Assembly: GCA_009761415.1 (NCBI GenBank)
Contig: QUOL01000005.1
Location: forward strand, 1,240,001-1,304,000
Source of the DNA: Sarcomyxa edulis
Taxonomy: Eukaryota > Basidiomycota > Agaricomycetes > Agaricales > Mycenaceae
Reading direction: 5' to 3'
DNA length: 64,000 nt
The position numbers were made by a program, and so were the translations under genes. This document shows, in pieces, positions 32,908 to 44,960 of the stretch (its first letter is position 1; every line of letters starts with the position of its first letter). The notes beneath the pieces were generated by a model. That model saw only the letters and a list, made by a program, of their open reading frames with translations, ran no database searches and was not told the DNA's origin.

Positions 32908-33829
32908 ATGGCTTCATCCAGAACACTTCGGATATTCCACCGCGAATTTTGCTCATTTTCAACGAGACCAACACCATGGCGGCCATGCAGAAGAGCCTTT
33001 TCTTCGTCATCTTCATGGATGGACCATTACAAAACTCTCGATGTCCCCAAAGACGCGACAAAGGCGCAGATCAAGGTGATGAAATCCTGCCTACACCGGT
33101 CGACACATTTTACTTACTGGAAGAATTATTCTAGTCTAAATTTTACGAGGTGATCTTGATATTCAATGCATGACCATGACCTGGAGGAGCTCATGCGTCT
33201 TGCATCTTGTAGATGAGCAAAAAACACCATCCTGATATTACGAACGACCCAAGATCGACAAAGATTTTTCATGCCGTCAGTGACGCCTATGCAGTGCTCA
33301 GCAATGATGGTCAACGGTGTGTAACTCAATAGTATCCCAAGCACACCCAATATTCATGATACCATCTGGCTAGACGAGCATACGACCGGAGTCTCACAGA
33401 AAAACAGGAAGATGACGCAGAGTATCAGGAATATTACGACCATACTGCTCCCCATGAATCCACGTTCTATGCTTGGTCTCATCAACGACGCCATGCCCCT
33501 CCTAACAGACCACCACCCGGCTGGTCAGGTCCCCGACATCCCAAACGAAAGACCCCCTCGGGGAGGCACTATACGCCGCCACCACAATCTGAATCCTACA
33601 AATCGCGACCAGAATCTTTCAGACCAAATACCCGGCCCATGGATGAAGGACCTCAATACAGAGCCCAAGACTCGAACACTACGCGGACTATAGCTGGGGT
33701 TATCGGGATCTCGTTCGCTATATTCCTGATGTCAAGTTGGGGGAGGAAAGATCCGTACGCTACTTCTATCTTTCGCCCATCGTACAGCGTATCTAACATT
33801 CTTTCAGTGACGCCAAACGAGTCGCTTGA
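32908..33829 (+). CDS. DnaJ-like protein, mitochondrial type, 229 aa
   Basis: J-domain co-chaperone that would stimulate an Hsp70. The J domain (from about residue 39) reads [30 protein letters not shown], including the essential HPD, then [23 protein letters not shown]. The N-terminus is Arg/Ser-rich without acids, as in mitochondrial presequences. A Pro/Arg-rich linker follows, and near the C-terminus a membrane-helix-like stretch ([18 protein letters not shown]), so it may be anchored. Exons: 32908-33075, 33136-33150 (15 nt, SKFYE), 33213-33316, 33374-33754 and 33808-33829; 230 codons with stop. The 15-nt exon is required: it supplies helix II up to the HPD. Confidence 0.88.
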
Positions 33830-34006
33830 TGAGGGACTCAGATGCCTGGACAACACTCTATCCTAAGTGGACGCACTCTACGAGTTTTCCGACTGTAGAT
33901 TAGATAGGAGACTCCTCACCCACACTCTCAGAGATCGTACTACCCCTTGCAAACACACCTTATTACCACAAATGAAAAGTATCCTAGAACCCAAACCGAA
34001 CCTAAG

Positions 34007-35741
34007 CTATAGTTCCATCGTCGTTCCCAATGCCGATTCTTCTTGTTTCGCCTTCTCTCTCGCCAGCCTTCCCTTCCCACGAGCCATTTCCACTTCATTC
34101 CAATATATCCGAGCCTCGTCAAACAAGGTGCTATCCTCATCGTACACATCCATGAACCTCTTGACCTCCTCCGAAAACCTGGACAATCCTTCCTTCTCCC
34201 CAAGAACAGCCCGCACTCCAGCGAAAAAGGCGTCTAGAACAGCGAGATTATGCATGGCAAGCAATGAATGCGAAGACATTTCGTGAGTATGCAGAAGATG
34301 GTGGATGTACGCCCTTGTATATGGCGGTAAACGAACGGCCGGTGTGATCTTGCTATCCAGAGAGCTATGTTCGATGTGCACGGATGGTGACACGGGAGAA
34401 CAAGCGACGCAAGGACAGACAAGCGCTGCATCATCATTGGTAGCGCTCATCCCATCCAAAAGGTTATCTGCAAGCCTCGAGAAATTATGAGCATATATCG
34501 GGTCATAGAGGTTATGCCCCAGTCTGCATTTCCCATTCGGCTGAACTGTGAGTTGTGCTTCGTTCGTTACAGGGAAACGAAAATCGAGGGCAATACCGAT
34601 GTCGGCGGCGCTTTGAGCCCAATGTGAATCAAAGACGTCGATTCCGATCTCCTCGATGAGCCGTAGGATTTCATGTGGGGAATCGACAGAATTCACGAGA
34701 CGGAGCTTTGCTGGTGATAGACGGTTCAACGAGGCCTTGAGCAATGGAAGCACTCGAGAAGTGAGGTCTGCTGCGGATGTTTTGTTCGGAAGAGCTGGAC
34801 TTGTGGTAGGTTCTGTATCATCGTTGCCTCCTTGAGCAAGTAGGGACGTGCGGAGAGGTACAAGATCGAAGTTGTAGCCGACTACACCTTCATCCAAGCA
34901 TTTGAACGGTCTGATGGCTTCGGCCTCTTTGCCATGAAGCGTCTCCGATAGACTGTCTGCGAAAGCAGTCCGAGCAGCAATGCTTATCCCTCCAGCCATA
35001 TTGACCAGAACGTTTAGCGGATGCGCAAGTCCCGGCTGCAAGATGTTCGCAAGCCACGCGGCCGATCTTTCGATACTTTTAGTGATGCGTTTCTGCGAAT
35101 GCGGCAATGCCGTGAACGGAGTATCCGACAGAGCGACGACGATGTCAGGGCGAGTTACAGAGACGTAAGAATGCCACTCTGGGGTTGTAACCTGTTATAA
35201 ACAGATTATGGGAGAGTGCTCCTACTATCGATAGATCGAGGTACTCACTTTGCTGACTCCTCTGACACAAAGGGCATTTACATGGGCGTTTCCATTCGGA
35301 GGCATATCCCGACCAATATATGGATCCCGCAATGACATCGACAAGATATGCTGAGAAGGCCTATACCCCAGGAAAGTATGAAGTGGAGTCTCTCCGGGCT
35401 GTAGAGTTGGAACGGGAGGTTTGCTCTCTAAGCTGTTGTTGATAAGAAAAGAATCGTGAGGGAGTCGCTCACCAATACGATCGGCGAACGCGGGGGCGCA
35501 TGAGCACTTACAAAGTCTCGAATGGTATATGCACCCAACGAATAGCATTCGACTGGTCTACATGATCTCTCGACAAATGTGGAACGACGCCACGGGAAGT
35601 TGTAGTCAAAAGTCCAGGTGTATCGATGTTAACGGTGCTGCTTGAGGCTCCAGATCGGTTGAGAGCGATCCTTCCCAGTCGTGCACCCAGCTTGGGGGTA
35701 GGTATAGGACTGGAGATATTGAATGATAGAGTTGAGATCAT
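34007..35741 (-). CDS. QTRT2: Queuine tRNA-ribosyltransferase accessory subunit 2 (QTRT2), 532 aa
   Basis: Non-catalytic partner of the eukaryotic tRNA-guanine transglycosylase that inserts queuine at G34 of GUN anticodons. Diagnostic part: zinc site CPCVAC with a downstream His in PYTRAYIHHLLHTHEMSSHSLLAMHNL, the TGT-family C-terminal signature; also IDVFDSHWA and NKCRLG-like GKCRLGHNLYDPIYAHN. The catalytic subunit is not in the window. Exons: 35741-35512, 35432-35249 and 35191-34007; GT-AG; 533 codons with stop. Start is the Met of MISTLSFNISSP; the frame is open upstream without a better ATG. Its stop lies 177 bp from that of the convergent J-protein gene. Confidence 0.88.
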
Positions 35742-36363
35742 GTTGAGGCCAACTATAACATACGGTGATGGTGATCGTCGATCAAGAAAATAATATCCGA
35801 CGCGACTCAAAGTGCACGTGTTTTTGTTGTCAAAAATATTACCTTTTTTGGTTTACTGGTTCTTACCACAACCGTGACCGGATTGTTCTTTGGATCTTGC
35901 TGTCGTCCAAGGCTGTATGGGACCGTTCGATTTGGGAATCAAGATGAGTAAGTCATGGAGTTGAAATCACTCGATTCAGGACCACACGGACGGATGGACC
36001 AGATCCAACATCCAACTTGGACTCTGGCCCGGCCCTCGTGTGCTATGTTTTATAACGTGGCATGTGGCCACTGAACAATCGGACGGTTGGGATCCTGATA
36101 GGACACCTCAATTGCCATACTAGGAATTCAAGACAAGTGGACGCAAGCGTCACGGTGGCAAAATCCATTGTCCAGCTTTGTCTCCGCCGATGGTACGGTG
36201 GCCTTCATTGATCGCGGAACCAAGCGGACTCTAAACCGCTCTCCCTTAAATACCTTCTGGGTCTCGTTTCTCTTCTTCACTTTACTCTTCCTCCATCGAA
36301 ACTGGTTTTTGACCGTCTACTGCCACATCCTCATCCTCGACTTGAACTACCCTCCTACAAACC
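35742..36363. other. Divergent intergenic region, QTRT2 / F-box
   Basis: About 620 bp containing both promoters; a TTAAATAC lies near 36246 and pyrimidine-rich sequence precedes the F-box start. No gene. Confidence 0.4.
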
Positions 36364-38006
36364 ATGCACGCTGCCTTGACCGTTTACGAGCTCTTGTCCA
36401 TGATATTCCAGCATGTCCCGGATAACTCTCGAGTTGAAGATTTTCTTGCGCCTGATAGGCCCAAACGCCAGCTACTGTGGATCGCCTTGACCTGCAAGAC
36501 TTTCAAAAGACCGGCCCTCGATGTCATGTGGCGAGACTTGACCTTCATGCCCGCTCTCTGGCCTTTTGTTCCTTTAGCGAGACAATCTCAACTCCTGGTC
36601 AGTCTGCCACATATGTGTTATGTCCTCATATCTCACTTATCTTGTGCGACAATGATCAACAGACCTACAATGGCAATGCTACCGCACAAGACTGGTATTG
36701 CTTTGAGAGATACGCCAAATGTGTCCGGATTATACGCGGGGACGTTTGCGCAAACTGGTTCCCGAACTTCACCATCGACCAAAGCCTCTTCCAACAGATT
36801 GTCACCTCTCGAGGAACTTTGTTCCCTGGTCTTCAAGCTCTGGATATCGAGATCAACGGTCTGGTGCCTAATTTTCTGCTCTTGAAGTCGAACACCCTTC
36901 ACACAATCAGACTCAACGTGGAAACGGCCGAGGAGCAAATGACCCATTGGTTTTTGATGTTGTTACCAAACTTCTTCCCTTTTCTACGACGCCTATACAT
37001 TGTTGGTTCTCTCAAGAATCCCGCATATCCCTCGGCCTTGGGTCATCAGATGCAACTTTGTACTCTCGACCTCTCAGAAGTCACCGACATAGACGCTCTT
37101 GGCCTTTTAAATGCCGTATCTACTCTCGCACATTTGCACTCGTTGACCATGCCCCCGGACTCCGATGTGCCTCTGAATGTTGATCGTCTCGTGGGCACAT
37201 TCCCGTCCCTGAAGGAGATCGACCTGGCGAATACTATGGAGCAGAACCTCCATATCTTGACCCTACTCCCGATGGCTACTCTAACTCGCATCAAGATCGA
37301 GAGGATGCTTACTGTCGACGATAGCGAGAGCGACGATGAAGACGACGAGGAGGATGAGATCGACAAAACTGCCACCCTGGTATCCGAGTGGCAAGAACTT
37401 TTCGAGAACTTGGAACGATGCCCAAACCTGGAGTTCCTGGAAATCGCGGATGTCAGTAGTCGGTTCCCCCAAGAAATCGACCTCATGTCCTTCCTGAAAC
37501 CCTTGGCCAAGTCCATTAACCTACGATGCTTGGTATTGAACCCCTTTGTGCCTATAGTCGCCCTCCCTGACAGTATCGTCATGGCTATAACATCTGCGTT
37601 CCCGAATGTGGAATGTCTCTTCTTCCCCCGTATTATCACTTCCAAGCTTATACCTACCTTCGCTTCACTTCAACACATCGCCCGTAATTGCCCAAGACTT
37701 CAATCCCTCGGGCTGAGTGTCGATGTGTCAACTCAGACACTCCCCACAGAGCTGGGTTCAGCAAATGGCGCTCTCCTTCATTTCCATCCTGGACTCAGCT
37801 CCTTGATCGAGGATACATCCGACTCGGCCGTCTTAGTCGCTAATCATCTCACCTCAATATTCCCAAGGCTCGGACTCGGCATGTTAGACCAAGAAGAATG
37901 GTTCGGGGTCCAAGAAATGGTTGGGATAGCGAAGGATGATTCCCCAGACACCTGGTACACTCCCCCACTAGATATAGCTGATGCCATGGACTTAGAAGAA
38001 GATTAA
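36364..38006 (+). CDS. F-box protein with LRR-like repeats, 525 aa
   Basis: The N-terminus is an F-box: LTVYELLSMIFQHVPDNSR, then LLWIALTCKTFKRPALDVMWRDL, the part that binds Skp1 in SCF ubiquitin ligases. The remainder shows irregular leucine-rich units (LQALDIEINGL; LCTLDLSEVTDIDALGLLN; LEFLEIADV; LRCLVLNPF) that would bind a substrate. An acidic stretch (DDSESDDEDDEEDEID) lies near residue 300. Exons: 36364-36597 and 36663-38006; GT-AG; 526 codons with stop. This type of F-box protein is a large, fast-evolving family in Agaricomycetes, so no orthologue or target is proposed. Confidence 0.85.
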
Positions 38007-38830
38007 CTCTACTAGAAGACTCCCATATGCAATACTTCCTTACTTACAATAGATCTTTTTCTCAACGAATTTACCGAGTTTGAATCAAAACGCTATGGGC
38101 GTCAATGGGTCCTGTGGCACTTGAGTGGCACCGATCAACAACTGGTGCTTCTTTCATGGGTCCCTGATATTATTGATGACCTCCGATTATCTAGCGTTTC
38201 CTTCCCATTGTGAGGACAACCTCATCCGTCGAACTTTTGTCCAATTCAGACATACTCTGGGGACTGTTCCGATGACACTGAGCTATCGCGCCGGAATCAA
38301 TGTCGATGTGCGAAGAGCTCCCACGTTACTCCTCGACAAGATTTTCTTTCCCTGGATCGAGAACGATATCCTTGCGCGTGGCAAACGGTAGAAATCCAAC
38401 GAACGTGCGCGTCCCTGGCCCAATTGCTCTGGTTGGAACGCATGTAAGTACTGTCGTGCATGGCATAGCCTCAACTGCGGAGTCAGTCGTACCGTAAAAC
38501 TCTCTAGGGCGATAGGATCCCACATCCATGCCTCTAGATCTATCTCGTTCCATCGGGATGCGTCCTGCTCCTCTAGTTTGTACCTCATGGGGAGCGTGAC
38601 ACTACCTCTGAGGACATCGTTCCTCGACCTGTTCCCGCGGGACACTGCCTACATCCTCGATCCGCCGGCTCTGCTTTTCAGGACCATAGTGCCACAGCGC
38701 AACATGGTCTATCTTTTATAATATAGATTCTTTCCCAACGAATTTACCGAGGTTGAATTAAAACATTGTAGGCGTCAATGGGTCCAGTGGCACTTGAGTG
38801 GCACCGTGATGACGTCCGGCCGACCCATTA
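38007..38830. repeat. Direct repeat pair downstream of the F-box gene
   Basis: About 95 bp at 38035-38130 recur at 38707-38806 with small differences (ACGAATTTACCGAG; GGCGTCAATGGGTCC; GTGGCACTTGAGTGGCACC), 670 bp apart. The 570 bp between them contain an open minus-strand frame (38283-38645) that I do not believe is a gene. Probably a local segmental duplication of the F-box 3' region. Confidence 0.6.
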
Positions 38831-39204
38831 CAGCTAACAAGGAATCGATAGACTCGTTTTTGCGAAATTCCACTCAGCAACTTTGTTTACGATAGGGTGG
38901 GGTACAAATAAAACTAGACCTTTTTTGGTCAGATCGATCTGTCCTGATCTGTCCCGAGAGGAGTGCAGCAACGATTTCGGGCGTACCAAGCCGTCCGTAC
39001 CTACTCTTGACAGTGCACACATCTTATCCAAGCATAACATGAACTATCCTGCTGCTTTGCACCAAAGCTCTCCTCTGAGTTGCTGAGCTTGAGTCATTCT
39101 CTGAGAAGTCCGAATGGAGTTGTCTATTTGTACCCTACCCTATCGTAAACAAAGTTCCTGAGCGGAATTTCGCAAAAACGAGTCTATCGATTCCTTGTTA
39201 GCTG
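38831..39204. mobile_element. MITE, 374 bp, 80-bp terminal inverted repeats, TA target site
   Basis: Both ends read CAGCTAACAAGGAATCGATA going inward; the inverted repeats run about 80 bp and differ at only about three positions. TA dinucleotides flank the element (38829-38830 and 39205-39206), as expected for Tc1/mariner-type insertion. The 214-bp interior has no coding capacity, so the element is non-autonomous. The well-preserved ends suggest a fairly recent insertion. Confidence 0.85.
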
Positions 39205-39206
39205 TA

Positions 39207-39645
39207 GGACATTCTCACTCACAATCTCGATTCTCATCCGTTGAACCTCCAATTCAGGTTTACTCTATTGGAATAATATTGAGTTATGGCCATTCTTGCC
39301 GCTCAGGCTTTCTTTTCTGATTCCGAATGCGACTGCCAACCGAGAGCGCTAACTTTTGCGTTGGATGAGTGGTAGTAACATTGTTCTGTGGAATGCACGC
39401 GACCTAATACCCATCATAGGCGGACGCTTGTCAGCCTTGCACGATTTGATCCTCTCCGAAATACACAGTTTCAGTTCCGTAGAAAAGAATGCAAATTCCA
39501 TGTCAAAATCAACTGACTACTATGCATGTAGGGTTATTTCCCCGATATAATGATAAATGTAAGCAAAGGAGTGGAGCAAGCTCAAAACTAGACAGCATCG
39601 ACGATCCCCAAATAACGTACACACATTCCACGATGACAAAAACGT
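39207..39645. other. Intergenic, NADPH oxidase 3' side
   Basis: Between the MITE and the NADPH oxidase stop; no gene or repeat seen. Confidence 0.4.
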
Positions 39646-41904
39646 TTAGAAGTTCTCTGTACAATAACAATCAGTATTTTATATGAGAAGAAACGACAGT
39701 GACCACGCACCCTTGCCGAAGAAGAACCGGGTAGCCTTGGGGTCAGAGTACTTGTTCGACATTTGGTGGAGGGTTCTAGATAGAGCGGAAGGACCACAGA
39801 ACATCTACAACAGAGTGAGTCGAGCGGTCCATGTCAAGAGAACAAAAACAAGATACATACCACACCGACGTCCGTCTCGGGGTGCTTTTCGCAGATAGAG
39901 CTGAATACACGATCCCAGTTGGGCCTACCGAAATGCGTAGGAGCACGGAGGGAGGTGATAGCATCTTTCTCAGCACCAACGTCTTGTACCTGTGAAAGGA
40001 AAAGGTCAACAACACATGCAGAGTCGAATGACAAATGGACTTGCGATGATGTTGTTCATGTCGTCTTCCTTGATCTTGGCGGTAAGATAGATGTTGATTT
40101 CAATCCTGTTCTGGGTGTCCTGCTCCTCGATGGCGTGAAGAAGAGAGTGAAACCATTCGGCGGTACCGAAGTCACGGATGACCCAAGTGAAATAGACCTG
40201 TAACGGAGAGTATTAGGGCAATGTCCACTACATTGCAACAACAACGCACTTTGGAGAGACGTGTCGGTTTCGAGTTGTTAAAGTTGTTCATGCGGTACCA
40301 GATACATTTCAGAATACTGCCAGAGCACGTTAGAACAACTGAGACCTCTTACGGGACAGAAATTGAACTCACGATGCAAATGGAGTAACACCAATTCCAG
40401 CACCAACAAGCAAGATTGTTTCGTATTTCAAGAAATCCTCACTGGCACTTCCGAAAGGACCGTCAACCATGACACGAGGGAGAACACGGTTAATGGGTGG
40501 GTTGGTGTTCGTTCCGATGACCTTTCCACCGGCAGGTGCACCCGACTTCTCTTTCGTCTCAAAGTCGCATCCGACGGCCTTGGCGAGGGCACTGGTGAAA
40601 TCACCAACAATTCGGATGTGTACAGAAATGTAATCCTCTTCGGGAGCGCTAATGATCGGTTATCAGTTGATGTTCGACTCGCGATTATTCGCGATCGTAC
40701 CTGGTAAGTGTGAACGGGTGCCATTGGAAGTAAGAGATCTCAGGGCAAGACAAGAAGATGTACTGTCCGGCACGAGTAGTCGTCTTTTCCTTCTTGATCT
40801 GAAGCTCCATGACCATCGAGGGGTGCTGGATGACTTTAGAGATATATGTGCGGTGACGAGAGCGGACTTCACGGAGGATACGCTCCCAAATCCAGATAAC
40901 TCCACCGACGAGCCAGTAACGCTGTGAATCCAAGTTAGTCACAAATCAATTTCAGAACATGACAAACGACTCACCCAGAAGACACCAATGTTGTTGAAGG
41001 AACAGTAAGGAGGTCTGTCGGGTTTGATCATGCAGAACATGCCGTGAAGCTGCCAGCAAATGAAGAACACGATGAACAAGTGGTGAGAATACCAGAACCA
41101 TTCAAAGTGGGCGCGACGCCTCTTCTCAAGAGCGAAGAACACCATGATGAAGAGAGCTGCGGTCATGACCCAGCCAGTCGCACCTGGACCGGTGAGGAAG
41201 TTGGCTGCAAGGAACGCGACGATGCGTTCGCCAGTGGTCTTGGCATCTGGATCGACCATGGCAAGCTCAGCGAAATTGACCATGTGAGCACCGATGTGAA
41301 CTACGGTTCCGACAACAATAGACCATGCAGTGGCCTTGTGGAATGTAATGTTCTTGTCAAAAGGAATGATATCGTTAAGGGGACTTCGACGAAGAATAGA
41401 GATGAAGTTCCTGCAAACGGGGAGAAGGATGAAGATGACATCGACGTGAAGGACCAGAGCCGCAGTACGCGCGATCGCTAAAGTCGCAACATGAATTAGA
41501 TGCACGTCCACTCTCCAAAAAACGAAGGACTTACGGAAGGTGATTCCAAAGGTTGCTCGGGCACCTACGGAATTGTCTCTGAGGTCGTAGTTGAGGAACC
41601 CAAAGACGGCTACCAGGAGATGGAGGAAGACCCAGACAGCAAAGAATACCTGTCGTCCTCCCTCGTTGATCATCCACAAGTTCACCTTCTCCCTGAAGTT
41701 CTTCGGCTTGAAAGGTGCTTTGACAGCACCTCCCGTAGTCGTCAACGACCGCTGGAGGCCTTGCAACCTCCTTCTTTCGGTTTTGTTGCGCTGAAGATGG
41801 CTAGGACCTTCACCACCCCGGTAATTATTGGCCATGTCGGGGTGCTGGTCCAATGCAGGACCACGGTCAGAGAAGTCGAGTCCTGAAGAGCGTTTTGAAT
41901 CCAT
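39646..41904 (-). CDS. NADPH oxidase, gp91phox/Nox family, probably NoxB, 607 aa
   Basis: Transmembrane flavocytochrome that moves electrons from NADPH to O2 to make superoxide, with roles in fungal differentiation. Seen: about 80 hydrophilic N-terminal residues, then [20 protein letters not shown] and five more hydrophobic segments; haem His in [15 protein letters not shown] and [12 protein letters not shown] site HPFTLTSAPEED; NADPH site [15 protein letters not shown]-terminus KENF. The N-terminal extension and WMINEGGR favour NoxB over NoxA; no EF-hands. Nine exons: 41904-41535, 41477-40975, 40921-40701, 40648-40373, 40316-40250, 40197-40045, 39989-39861, 39804-39711 and 39656-39646 (11 nt coding). 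The intron 40044-39990 uses a GC donor (GCAAGT); with a GT donor one base later the frame is lost. 608 codons with stop. Confidence 0.9.
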
Positions 41905-42503
41905 TGCGTTACAATTAGGTGTATACCGAAAATCTAGTCGACGCTCTGCGCGGGGAAATGAAAGAAAGAAAGAAAGCTTAAGGGACCGGCCTGCTGGTCA
42001 GGATGGTATAAAGAAAGAGAAGAGGAGGATGGGGGCGTAAAGAAAAAGGTTTCACACAAGTGTGTCAGTGGTATCAATGATGGTGATGAGAAGAATTTGG
42101 ACAGCCGACCACTCGCAAGTCGTTTCCATGCCACTTTATTTCTGACATCTCCAACAATTCTCAATGGGTAGATTATAGTCTCGTCTATTCTAGCTCTCTT
42201 CCAGGCCATCAAAGGGTCGTTATCATATGCAGAGCGAAAGTGGAATGCGACTCATGCGCCGTCGTGGACTTCATGAACTTGGATGAGGACTCGGATGGCT
42301 GTGGCATGCACTGCAAGTTGCTCTCCGCATCAAATTGAGGATCAGTGGATCATTCAGGTCCAATGGGATGATCTTTTGTTGCTGCCGTCCAGATGAAAGC
42401 CCCCCCGTATCATGGCATCCGCAGTCATGGACTGCCGTGTTCTCATGTAAATATAAATACATTGTCGCCAATGACAGTGTCGCTTTTGGTTCATTCTCCT
42501 CTG
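41905..42503. other. Intergenic, NADPH oxidase promoter / GH28 3' side
   Basis: About 600 bp with a GAAAGAAAGAAAGA tract just upstream of the oxidase start on the minus strand (pyrimidine-rich leader). No gene seen. Confidence 0.4.
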
Positions 42504-44646
42504 CTAGGCTTCGCCTGTTGCGTTGCAGGGTGCTGGTGGTAGCGCAAGAATTAGCGACAAACCGGACATCCACAAAGTAAGCACGTACCAGTCAACCCCG
42601 TCAAGTCGGACACGTTTTGACAAATGAACCTGGGCGCTTCTCCGCTCGGGGCGCTGACGTTGAATCCTTTGAACGATATGTCGGTGCATCCGACCGCAGA
42701 ACTGCACGCTATGTCGACAACTAGAAGCCCACGGCGCGTAAGTCGCAGGATTTCTACGAACGCGTAGTTACTCACTCGTATTGGTAACAGCAGTGCCGGT
42801 CCAATTAATGTAGTGCAGATCACTGAACACCAATCGTGAGGGCTGATCCGTGCTGGTGTAGGAGTCAGAACTGACGCGTCTCCGTAAACTCATGATTACT
42901 CACGAATGGCCACCGTTCGTCTGGTAAAGATGGGTTGGAATAGACACCTGGTCGAGCTGAACGTTTCGCATAACAACATTCTTCACGAATCCTGATCATG
43001 GACAGTTCAACCTTCTCAGCGGGTCGGTGGTTGTGTGAAGGGCTCATACCTGTTCCGCCTCCTCCCCCAGTCGGAGGAACACCATTGACTGTCCCTGTCC
43101 ACGACTTGAAATACACCTACAAAAGGAATTTGGTCCGGTATGTCAACTGTCAATCACATTTTGTGAGGTGTCGACTCACTCCTGTTCCCATGTTAGGTTG
43201 GACACTGGGATCAAGGCGGATCATCTACAACGATCAAAGCATCAGACAAGATATCGAGCTTAGGACGACCGGAAACAGCCTTACACGGAGGTCTTCCAAG
43301 GTGACGTTCTCTACGATATCAGACTGAGAGCATGTCAGACTCCGATGACGCATGTCTCCAAAAGCTGTCCTACCAGATTTGCATACTGTCCGAGAGATCC
43401 AAATGCGATACCATTACCACCCCGGCAGGTAATGTTACGGATCGCAAGATTAGTCGAATTCTGTACTCCAAATTGATGGTCAGAGTCATAAGAATCTGAA
43501 GCTAGAAATAACGAACGCCTTTGATAGCCAAGCAGTCGTCTCCACAAGTGACCTAGATCCAAAAATAAGCCGTGAAAAAATAGCACAAGCTAAAAAAACA
43601 TACATCCCAGTTTAGAAGGGAGACATTATCACTACGATAGGTATCGGTTCCTTTGTAGTAACACATATAATTTAATCGTCGTGTCGATGAAAGGAAGGTC
43701 CATCACTCACCGTCTGTATTCGGAACGATACTGCGCAAGAATCGTCAGTCCAGCAGCACATACCACAAATAGACTACTTACTTTTGCCCCGCAAAAGCAG
43801 GATCTGTATTCGTCGCGTTGACGAAGATCCCGTCCATGACCACTCCACGGCTTTTCACGACAGCACTGCTCCAAAAAGGCGGCGATTCGATGCGGAAATT
43901 CGACACTGTTCCTTGGTTGACTTCATAGAGCGTCAGGGAGATGGGCCTCCCATCGCCATCTTCTCGCGTATGGTTGGTAAAGTAAGTCCACCACGGCTGA
44001 ACGAAGCCAATTTAGATCGAGTGAGACAAGGTGATAGATGAAAATACCTGGCCATTTCCTTGGATACCACCAGTATTATGGGCGTTGATATGGAAGTTCT
44101 CTCCAGTGACGACAAACCATGAGGACTGGCTCTGCAGATGAACCCCATAGTCAGCTCAAGATCTACGAATCACAATGACCACGAACTTGAATGAAAACAA
44201 CACGGTACGTATTGTCCGGGTCCAGCCAGAACTGAATGTTTGGATGAAACTGAAGCAGGCTCAATCAGAAGACGTTCACACCGAAGAGTCTACACTCACG
44301 TTGAGATACCCGTGAAGATCCACTTTTGACGAGACCAAGTTCCACGTCATCTTCCTGTGGCAGAATATCATGGAGGGACTTCTCAAGAACGACAAAGTCA
44401 CATACCTTGTAATGTTATAGTCTCCAGGTTCGAACACAGTTGTGCCAAAGTGACCACATTTTGCGATTGCCGCTTCGACCTTGAGCCCAGATGAATCAGA
44501 GGTCAACGCACACTAAGCAAGAAACGTACCTGGTCAGTATCGTCCCGTCCGTGACCAAGGGGTCGCAGTGTACATGTCGGCGAGCCAGCTACCTGGAGAA
44601 AAAAGAGGAGAGCGATGAGACATACGTAGCACGTCCATCTAGCCAT
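42504..44646 (-). CDS. GH28 (polygalacturonase-like) secreted glycoside hydrolase, 420 aa, 17 exons
   Basis: Right-handed beta-helix pectinase family. A signal peptide (CYVCLIALLFFLQVAGS) precedes CTLRPLGHGRDDTDQ, the usual start of exo-type GH28 enzymes. Catalytic Asp motifs are present: VPNTDGTDTY (NTDG) and CGDDCLAIKG (GDD). The third motif reads CRGGNGIAFGSLGQY, with Asn where the classical GHG has His, and the fourth reads VYFKSW instead of RIK. Several N-glycosylation sites. Exons (high to low): 44646-44530, 44479-44406, 44354-44300, 44249-44187, 44131-44048, 43996-43782, 43730-43711, 43650-43604, 43552-43517, 43460-43374, 43323-43285, 43224-43180, 43116-43050, 42991-42904, 42852-42776, 42708-42589, 42532-42504; 421 codons with stop. 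Substrate may differ from plain polygalacturonan. Confidence 0.88.
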
Positions 44647-44960
44647 CGTTAGTGCTGAACGTTGGGGGCATCGGCTCTTGAATGTTTTTGAAGCGGGGGA
44701 TCGTCGGCCCTTCACGGTTCGCAAGTATGTAAATCTAGTCACGGGAGCGAGAAATAAGTCTGAGAAGGTGAGCGGGCCGGCTGGATATGCACATATGATG
44801 GATCATAGTGGTTCTAAACGGTAGCTCCGGAGGCAAGGAACGGGCAAATCAAGGCGTCACAAGAGCACCTTCAGATATCAATATTTTGGGAGTATATACA
44901 TCTTGTCGACCATTCGAGGTCAGATATAACGAATGACGGGACCACGAAAGACACTCACAA
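44647..44960. other. GH28 promoter region
   Basis: About 310 bp between the GH28 start and the stop of the next minus-strand gene; no element claimed. Confidence 0.35.

Noticed and set aside
38283..38645. Minus-strand frame of about 120 codons in the direct-repeat region
   Set aside because: No family match or splice context, and it ends inside repeated non-coding sequence.
43511..43517. A fifth GC-AG intron in the GH28 gene (AAAG followed by GCGTTC)
   Set aside because: A normal GT donor two bases further (GGC then GTTCGT) with the CAG acceptor before AATTCG gives the correct frame and family sequence.
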